Positions 57,101-64,000 of a stretch of DNA of 64,000 bases are shown here, piece by piece (position 1 is the stretch's first letter; each line of letters opens with the position of its first letter). The stretch is from Selaginella moellendorffii (Eukaryota > Streptophyta > Lycopodiopsida > Selaginellales > Selaginellaceae): the NCBI RefSeq assembly GCF_000143415.4, contig NW_003314312.1, positions 1,246,409-1,310,408 of the forward strand, given 5' to 3'. The notes under the pieces are model-generated. The model was not told the DNA's origin. It was given only the letters and a program-made list of their open reading frames with translations, and ran no database searches. A program made the translations under genes and the position numbers.

Positions 57101-59718
57101 ACTCGACAACGCATTTGCCCTTGGAGTCGGAAGCAGGTGCTATTGCGTTGAAGACCCAGGTGAGCATTTCCCATGCTGCACCTGGAGCTTTCTCTGGATA
57201 CGAAAGCTCCATAGCCGTCTTCAGTTCCTCAGGCATGGGTAAATTGACCTCCCTCAGATCAATTCGATCGGCCTTGTCGAACGAAGCTGGGAAGTCACTC
57301 CAGTCCCACTCTGCTGCAGGACCAATAACAAGGGCGAGTGTGAAGATGCGGACATTCGTCGGTATCTTCTTCTTAGCCATTATCCCATGGATCTCCTGCA
57401 TCTCCTTGCCTTTCAACCGAGCCTTCACCTCGTTCAAGGCCTTCCAGAACTTGTGATAGGATTCGGAGTCGTAGATCATATAGTGGACTGAAGATTCCAC
57501 CTCCGCAAGTCCCACCATTAAGTCAATGATGGAGCTGACTTTGTCTGCATGAGTGATCTCCTCGTTTGTGAAGTCCATCACACAAAAGATGTTCTTGACC
57601 TGCTCATCTCCGCGGGAAACGATGCTCCTCCACCTTTGATCCTCATCCGAATTCACGTATACCCGGTAAGGTTCTCGATAGGCCTCTGCTGCGGGGTCGA
57701 GCTGTTTCTGAAGCCGGCGGTCGACATCCCTCTTAATGAAATTTGGATACTGATCCAACTTCTCAGCTTTACTTTTCGTGGCATCCCGCAGCAGATCGAT
57801 GAACTTGGGGGCCCCCTTCACGTAGTCGTCGATGTCTTCATTTAACAACTCCAGCTCTTCCATCATCTCTTGCGTGGTGTGGATGCTCACCCTCTCCACG
57901 GCCACTTGCTCGAAGATCCAATCCTTTAATAGCGCACGAGCTCTCAGAGTCGTGCACAAGTCCTCGTATGTCACAATATGGCCGGGAGTCATTTTGGTCT
58001 TATTGAAGACTACCTCACCACGTAGAAGAGCATTAGCCACTGTCAGAAGGTCGTCGTCGTCTAGAGACCGCGAGAAATGCAAGGCGTTGAGCTTCAAATC
58101 ATTGGGCTTCCGGCCATCCTCCACACCCATTGAGTTTAGCAACTCCCCGTCATGGTACCTCCTCAGCACATCTACCCATTTGTCAAAAACAACTTTTGTC
58201 GCGAGTAGAATGTTATGGATGCTGAGTGTGTCATTGACCCCCAATGTTTTCGAGAGAAGACTCGAGAATTCCTACAATGGAAATGGCGTGAGGCCACATG
58301 CTATGCCACATGCAACGAGGCTTACCTGCCAGGCGCTAGTTGCTAGTGCACGTCCTTGTCCTGGTTTTTGTGGCTTCTTCAGTTGAACCCAGAGCTTCCG
58401 TGTTCGTGCCAATGTCTCGTGCAGACCCGATTTGTAGCACGTTTCTTGCTTGACATTCTGCGCGTGGGAGATGGATATGATAGATCGGAGGGGCGAGTTG
58501 CCTTTTATCAGGCGGACAACTCTTGTCTTGAAGACTTTCTTCACCTCCTCGCCCACCATAATATCCACAACTATCTCTTGCATCGCCAAGCTAGAATGCT
58601 GCCCGGAGACGGCATAGAACCGGATGTTCTGATCGTCCAACACCTTCCTATTGATCAAGTCTGGAAACCTCGTCTCGCCCTTCATTGTTTGGTAGTAGGG
58701 GATCACGTCTGCGATGTCGGGTGTTACTGGACTTGCCAGCATCTTCTGCTTCAGTTTCTCCACCCACTCATCAGATACTAGCCTGTGGTTGTATTTGCTT
58801 TGGATGTCGATACGGCTCACGTCAATTGTATATACTTTGTTGGAATAGTAACAAGTACTATTATCTGCGACGATTTTTGCTGCCTCTTCTTGCTCTTTTT
58901 GCTCTTTGCGGCTCTTCTTTTTGGTGGGTGTAGTGTTCGAACCCGAGGCAATGGCATCACCAAGTAGCTTCTTTTTTGGAGCAAGAGAGTCGGACGTCGG
59001 CTTGAGCTTGACCATCTTTTTCTGCTTCGGGGTAGTTTCCAAATCGACCCCCTTCCCCTTCGCTTCGCGAAATGGAGGCACTCTCAACGGCTCAATGTTG
59101 GAATATAGTTTTTGAACATCGCCGTAGGTGAGGTCCGTGGATTCCATGTGATCTTCATAGACCCGCAGCGTCTTTGAAATTGTGGGCCTCCTGGACAACC
59201 TCTCCCTAGCTCCCTCTAGGAATTCCTCATAGCCGCTGCCCCCCTCCAGGAAGCCGCTAGGATGTGCAAGGTGGATCTTGAAGGCGGACGCTGTCTCTAC
59301 CACAAGTGCCAGTCCATATTCTTGCATGGAACTGCATGGAGTGTCTGTCACTTGGATGAGGATCCCCATGCATTCTTTTCTCCCACCATCTGTGTTGTAC
59401 AGCCTTAGATCCTCGCCTTCCATCCCGAAAGTCCAACTGGTGAGCTCCTCCCCCTTCTCTGCATCCACATTGACAGTGGCTGGAAGAAGAACGCAATTCC
59501 TCGCCTGTTAAAAAATGCACAACAATTAGAGCTGACAGATGAAAAGCTAGCAGCTGGAAATAACGTGAGGCCACACGCCATTCACCACTGCATCAGATGT
59601 CTTGAGGCTGCATCCTAAGATGGCGTGAGGCTACACGCCATCTATAACCGGACTGCACTCGAGAGCCCAATCGGTGCATGCCAATGTTGCTACTGAATGG
59701 CATGTGGCCTCATGCCAT
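54188..59718. repeat. Palindromes in copy 2 matching those of copy 1
   Basis: 54188-54209, 55265-55286, 55340-55361, 56667-56688, 56808-56829, 58283-58304 and three between 59560 and 59718. Arms vary by single transitions. The copy-1 palindrome at 11948-11969 has no counterpart here. Confidence 0.85.
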
Positions 59719-59746
59719 TTTCTACTTAGCCTAAAAGACTTACCAT
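54244..59746 (-). pseudogene. ParB-like/HAD fusion gene, copy 2, broken in exon 10
   Basis: Collinear with 9625-15215. The HAD exon (to 54244) and the ParB-like exons are open, but exon 10 has TAG at 55529-55531 and a 4-nt deletion near 55372 that shifts the frame. Exon 9 lacks 24 nt, in frame. The exon 6/7 boundary is fused by a ~57-bp deletion that removes one palindrome-bearing intron, yet the frame stays open (NASRSPPPDSD). A two-residue insertion lies near 57130. Selection has clearly lapsed in the middle but the flanking domains are little changed, so inactivation is recent. Confidence 0.8.
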
Positions 59747-60438
59747 TTGAAGCCGAATGGAGGCCGTGACAATCAAGGCCGGACTCACTGGCGAATGTGC
59801 ACTGTGTGTGCAGCGGATCGCAGCAGCAAGGCTACTCTGCCACTTACAGTTGGAGAGTGGCGCTGAAATCTCCCGGGACGCCAAGTGGGCTGTGTGTGGG
59901 TGGCGGAGTGGGCGGCGGAGTTGGCGGTGAAGTTACAAACTGGGTGTGTCTTGAAGTGGACGCCGATGCACACGAGCGCGATGCGAGCGCGAGTGTGATG
60001 CAAGCGCGAGTAGATGCCGGTAGATGAGCGCGAATGTGAGCATGATCGCGAGTGGGAGCGCGATGCAAGCGCGAGTGTGCGAGTGCGAGTACGAAGCAAA
60101 ATGCAAAACCTAACCTCACACGCGCGAAATGTCACAACGGTTGGTAATCCCGCCACGTCATCATTCCTCGGACTTGGGCGCCACCATTAATTTCTGGATT
60201 GCCGCGCGCATGCAAGCACGCAAAATCCAAAAGAAATCCGCAACGTCATCATTCCTCGGACTGTATGCACGCGAAATCCAAAAGAAAGATCATGATTGGG
60301 ATATCATTTAATACCCTCGCTATATTTATACCATGCATGATTGGATATTCCAAAGCATCTTGTATTTCCAAAAATGGCAGATGTTCAGCTAAATAAAGAA
60401 ATTCTATCTGTTTCTATTTTTCTCTCAAATCAATATTA

Positions 60439-61760
60439 TAGCGTGTGGGCTCATGCAATTTTGAACCAAAGAAACCCAAAAAACGTTGGACCCAAAATAT
60501 TTTGAAAAAACCCAAAAAACCCTAAACATTTTAAACCCAACAATCCAGGCGTCCTGTGGCGTTATTCCTTGAATGGCGTGTGGGCGCATGCCATTTTCAG
60601 GGCCAAATGCTGAATAGAGAAAAATTCCCTTTCAGTGCAAATGCTGCAAGAGGCAGATGCCGAGCACAAAGGACTGTAACTACCTCACATGACACAGATA
60701 AACTTTTCTCTATTTGGCAAAGATAAACTTTATAGCGTGTGGGCTCATGCAATTTTGAACCCAAAAAATGCACCAAAAAATTCTCGGCGTCATCTGGCGT
60801 TATCTCTTGAATGGCGTGGGGCCGTATGCCATTTTCAGGGGCACATAGGAGTATATTCCTAGAATATTCTGACACGCGCGAGATTTTTTTGAGTTTTCTG
60901 GAGATCCAACCGTTAGATCGCAACTAGATTTTACAGAATGGTATACAATGTCTTTCTTGATGACCCTGCAAAGAAGCATCTCGATCGGACACCACATGAG
61001 ACCACATGAGCCTTACAATGTTTCAGGGGCATTTGCCATAGATCCGACCGTTATTTTGCTCCAAGATTTTACAGTTTGGTGTGCAATGACCTTTCCATCG
61101 ACACTGCAAAGGGACATCATAATCAAATGCGGGATCACAAGAAACTAACTTCACTAACTCTGGTTTCACCAAGATCTACGTAAGGAGTTATGAAATGAAA
61201 GGACCCTCTCTATTGAAATGTGTTTATGGTCCTAGGGGCATTGTGACATATCAAAGGATTTTGTATCAAGTTCTATATTTGAATGTTTATCAAGCTACTG
61301 AATTGCTAAACCCTAAACCCTAAACATGTGGCAAATGCTGCGTGAAGAAAGATGCCCTTTCTGGGCAAATGCTGTAAGAGGCAGATGCCGAGCAGATGTA
61401 TCTCAGGCTAGCGAAGGGGACAAACGAAAGCTAGCTATAAACATGATGGGATGCAAATAGATTACTAGGCTGGTCCTGCGAAAATCAAAAACCATAATTG
61501 AAAACATTGAAAATGCAAAAAGAAAGGTTTATAATATTTTTGAATTTTAAGCAACCAAAGGAATGTAAGTAGGGCATGTGTTTGTAAGTTTAAAAATGCC
61601 TCAACCACTTAAATTCCCAAGTAAATAAAGCTATTTCTATTTTTGGTACAGGTAAACTTTATAGCGTGTGGGCTCATGCAATTTTGAACCCAAAAATGCA
61701 CCAAAAAATGCTCGACTAGCATTATTCTTTGAACGGCGTGTGGCCTTATATTGCCATAAA
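60439..61760. repeat. Spacer palindromes and indel of copy 2
   Basis: Palindrome members occur near 60440, 60574, 60735, 60813, 61664 and 61735. 60603-60838 is a block missing from copy 1 and bounded by repeats of the palindrome plus TTTTCAGGG. The telomere-type tract is at 61307-61325. No gene seen. Confidence 0.7.
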
Positions 61761-62400
61761 TGGACGTACACACACAGCATAATTATTCCTTTACACGGCG
61801 AATAATCTTGGCGCGGATCGCTGACATGGCATGACAAAGTTCGAATCACTGACATGGCACAGCTGGATCGAGGCAAGGACATGATGTGACAAAGTTCAAC
61901 CTCCGACAGCAAAGTCTAGAAGCTACTCAGTTTGAAATTTGTCAGAGGAGTCATAAGATCTGGTTTGTCAGAGGATTTGATGTGACGTTCAAGCATGTGT
62001 TATTTTTGAATTCTCGAACTCATTCCTAGGTCTATCATTTTTGTGCGCCGTGTTCTTGGTTCCGCTGAGCGCAGTGAGCGCTGCTTGTGTAAGCGGCGTT
62101 GTGAGCTGTGGTTTATGCGTCTACGAGCGGTTGCGGCATTGCGAGCGCCATTGCGAGTGGTAGTTTTTGCGAGCGGCGCTACGAGCAGTTGCGGTGTTGC
62201 GAACGGCATTGTCTTTGGTGTGGCTACCGCTTCCTCTTGATATTTGGCACTTGTGCTTCCTGGTATGTTCACCATGGAATGGCTTAGGACCACATTTAGA
62301 AATGGCATGAGGCCACATGCCATCTTGGGCCCTTGCAATTTCATGGCTAGCGTATTGTCATGTATGTTTTTACTTGCCTGCAGCTGTGTGTATATCAAGA

Positions 62401-62590
62401 TGGCATGAGGCCTCATGCCATCTTTGGCCCCTTCTAGCCTATTGCCATATTCCTTTTGCCTTGCTGCAACTGTATATATTTTTGTATGGGTGACTAGTCA
62501 CGCACACAAAAATATATACAGTTGCAACAAGGCAAAAGGAATATAGCAACAAGCTAGCAGGGGCCAAAGATAGCGTGAGGCCTCATGCCA
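62401..62590. repeat. Large foldback: 85-nt arms, 20-nt loop
   Basis: Left arm 62401-62485 pairs with 62506-62590 with about seven mismatches; the loop 62486-62505 itself contains the perfect palindrome GTGACTAGTCAC (62490-62501). The 22-bp-type palindrome forms the base of each arm. Resembles a foldback or MITE-like insertion within the transposon. Confidence 0.85.
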
Positions 62591-62616
62591 TTAGTGGTAC
62601 CACTAATGGCATGAGG
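62581..62616. repeat. 36-bp perfect palindrome
   Basis: Half-site CCTCATGCCATTAGTGGT followed by its exact reverse complement. It looks like two palindrome half-units joined around ATTAGTGGTACCACTAAT, overlapping the foldback base. Confidence 0.9.
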
Positions 62617-62779
62617 GCTTATGCCAATTTTGTGAATGCGAAATTTCACGTGGGTGTCAATAGCATGTTTGAATAATGGCATGTGGCCTCATGCTATTGA
62701 GGTTGTTTGGTATGTTATAATTTAGGCCATTCTCCAATCATTTTTTGTATGGTCTTAACTTCTTTTCTGCACTTTCAGA

Positions 62780-63436
62780 ATGGCCTTCAGGGTTGGGGAA
62801 AAGGTTTACATTTTGAATGGTGGGAAGAGAGTTGCAAAAGGGACCCTTGTGTCTATGGATCGGAACTTTGTTATACACTGTGAAAGGCTTGGGGAAGGCA
62901 ATGCTGTTGTATCAGTAGAGACTGTCTTCGATGGGAATGTGGTCGCTATTGAATGAGGAGAGATGGTCGTCGGGGTAAATGTTGTTGTTGCCTTGAAAAA
63001 TCTTCAGAAGAAAGCAGATGTTGGGGACAGCGCAAGTGCGACGCATGTTCCCTCCGTGGATCTTAAGAACCGTGCTACATGGATTCAGGCGAAGGTGTTT
63101 CTAAACAACCCCGAAGGGGAGGTAGTAGCTGAGGGCTTAGCCACAGTTGTCGATCCAAGAGATGCGGTTGCTAATCAAGAATTGGGCTGGGATGATATTG
63201 GAGTTGCGATTTTAGAGGTTGTTGATACAGAAGAAAACAGTCTGACTATTGGAAGCATTGTGCGGTGGAAATTGAGGCACTTAGTGTTTGAGAATGTGAA
63301 GGATTCACAATCAAACACCACTACAACTGATGACAGAACATCTCTTCATGGGAAAAGAAAGTACACCTTCCTAAAGCACAGCCAAAGGGATCTGAGCAAC
63401 GAACCGAAAAGGCAGAAAATGGCGATGGAGGTTTGA
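62780..63436 (+). pseudogene. DUF8039-like protein, one in-frame TGA
   Basis: ATG at 62780 follows an acceptor-like TGCACTTTCAG. First unit: FRVGEKVYILNGGKRVAKGT, then RNFVIHCERLGEGNAVVSVE. An in-frame TGA at 62954-62956 is followed in the same frame by a second unit: WIQAKVFLNNPEGEVVAEGL, ATVVDPRDAVANQELGWDD and VGVAILEVVD-like text, then a basic tail (KRKYTFLKHSQRDL, EPKRQKMAM). The pattern (aeGxvxxxdP...xxLGxxxxxVxVxxV) resembles the DUF8039 domain that accompanies plant En/Spm-type transposases. It may be a 5' exon region of the transposon's transposase or a separate accessory gene. Family assignment is tentative. Confidence 0.5.
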
Positions 63437-63479
63437 ATGGTCTCGACAATTGCTTGTTGCAAGAGGAGGTGCTGTCAAC

Positions 63480-63708
63480 ATGGGGGAGGGGGGTTCCAAA
63501 AGTATAGTAGGGATAGTGAGGTCTAGGAACCAGTCTTGAAGGAACTCTCCAGTGGTGCTTCTAAACTGACTTGAGGTTGAGACTAGGGCCGAGGGGCCTT
63601 GGGTGGGAGTGAGCATGAACTCGGGTGGTGCCAAAGGGGCCACCCAAGGAAGTGCTCAAGAGCAGCTCCCACTCTCGGAAGGAAAACCGATTGCAGTGCT
63701 TCTGGCTC
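63480..63708 (+). repeat. Chromovirus LTR internal fragment
   Basis: Matches about 22180-22405 of the left LTR (GGTTCCAAAAGTATAGTAGG through GGCTCAT). Confidence 0.75.
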
Positions 63709-64000
63709 ATTGTGAGACACAAAATCCCTAGGCCCCAACGTGGAGCCGGAGGGGCGCCACGTGGTAGTGGCCGAAGCAAAAGCCAAATGGGCGTAACACG
63801 TTTGGACTAAAAGCTCCGCCTTGAAAGGTTGAGAGCGGGAGTGGAACTCCCAATGAAGTGCTCGAGGAACAAGCACAAAGAGAGCAATAAGCGAGGCTCC
63901 AAAAAGGGACCCAAAAGGACCAACACATGACACGTGGAAGTGTCCGAGATGGACCTGAGTTGGAGTCCGAAGTGGAATCCGAGAAGGACCCCGAGATGGA
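63709..64000 (+). repeat. Start of another LTR-like sequence, runs off the window
   Basis: Begins TGTGAGACACAAAATCC directly after the previous LTR piece and ends in GAGTCCGAAGTGGAATCCGA-type repeats like the chromovirus minisatellite. Probably a related LTR; not enough sequence to prove. Confidence 0.4.

Larger units (their letters stand above)
53802..63480. mobile_element. TIR DNA transposon, copy 2, right end missing
   Basis: Begins with the same TIR at 53802-53825, in the same orientation as copy 1, and is collinear with 9194-17904 through about 62540 with scattered substitutions and small indels. It then continues through the complete foldback and a DUF8039-like frame absent from copy 1. 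The transposase and right TIR are not found; at about 63480 the sequence changes to chromovirus LTR, so the right end was lost. The bases before the TIR (TTAT) would be its target duplication, which cannot be tested. Confidence 0.85.

Overview
The window looks like transposon-rich nuclear DNA of a land plant. Very short GT-AG introns (38-57 nt), a TTTAGGG-type telomeric tract, plant LINE, Ty3/gypsy and Ty1/copia elements, and broken P450, GH1, LRR and short-chain dehydrogenase genes fit a lycophyte such as Selaginella; the species is inference. No rRNA, tRNA or intact single-copy host gene was seen.

Layout. 1-6.9 kb: two oppositely oriented copies of one small-LTR gypsy element (the left copy has an open gag-protease frame running off the window), with a second gypsy fragment and a copia remnant between them. 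7.0-35.0 kb: one LINE on the minus strand, split by two insertions. The first is a 12.2-kb DNA transposon (9194-21413). The second is a 7.5-kb chromovirus (21767-29286). 35-41 kb: gypsy scraps, then a cluster of broken plant gene pieces (SDR, P450 joined to GH1, LRR protein, fungal-type FAD oxidase). 41-53.8 kb: decayed gypsy DNA, including an inverted and a direct partial copy of the same chromovirus. 53.8-63.5 kb: a second, 3'-truncated copy of the DNA transposon, inserted in the direct chromovirus copy. 63.5-64 kb: LTR pieces.

The most interesting object is the DNA transposon. It has 24-bp perfect terminal inverted repeats and a 4-bp TCCC target duplication. Conceptual removal restores the interrupted LINE reading frame exactly. 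It carries (i) a minus-strand gene whose 11 proposed exons join in frame to 1,637 codons plus stop, fusing a ParB-like domain, an acidic region and a C-terminal HAD/FCP1-like domain; (ii) a plus-strand DUF7869-like, probably DDE-type transposase, cut at its 5' side by an assembly gap; (iii) in the second copy, a DUF8039-like reading frame that may lie in that gap. It is studded with more than 20 copies of a ~22-bp palindrome (arms ATGGCRTGWG and CWCAYGCCAT) in introns, exons and spacers; I saw none outside the two copies.

A second surprise is the chromovirus: its integrase region contains two spliceosomal-type introns conserved between copies, and its complete copy is flanked by an exact-length 200-bp direct duplication of the target LINE.
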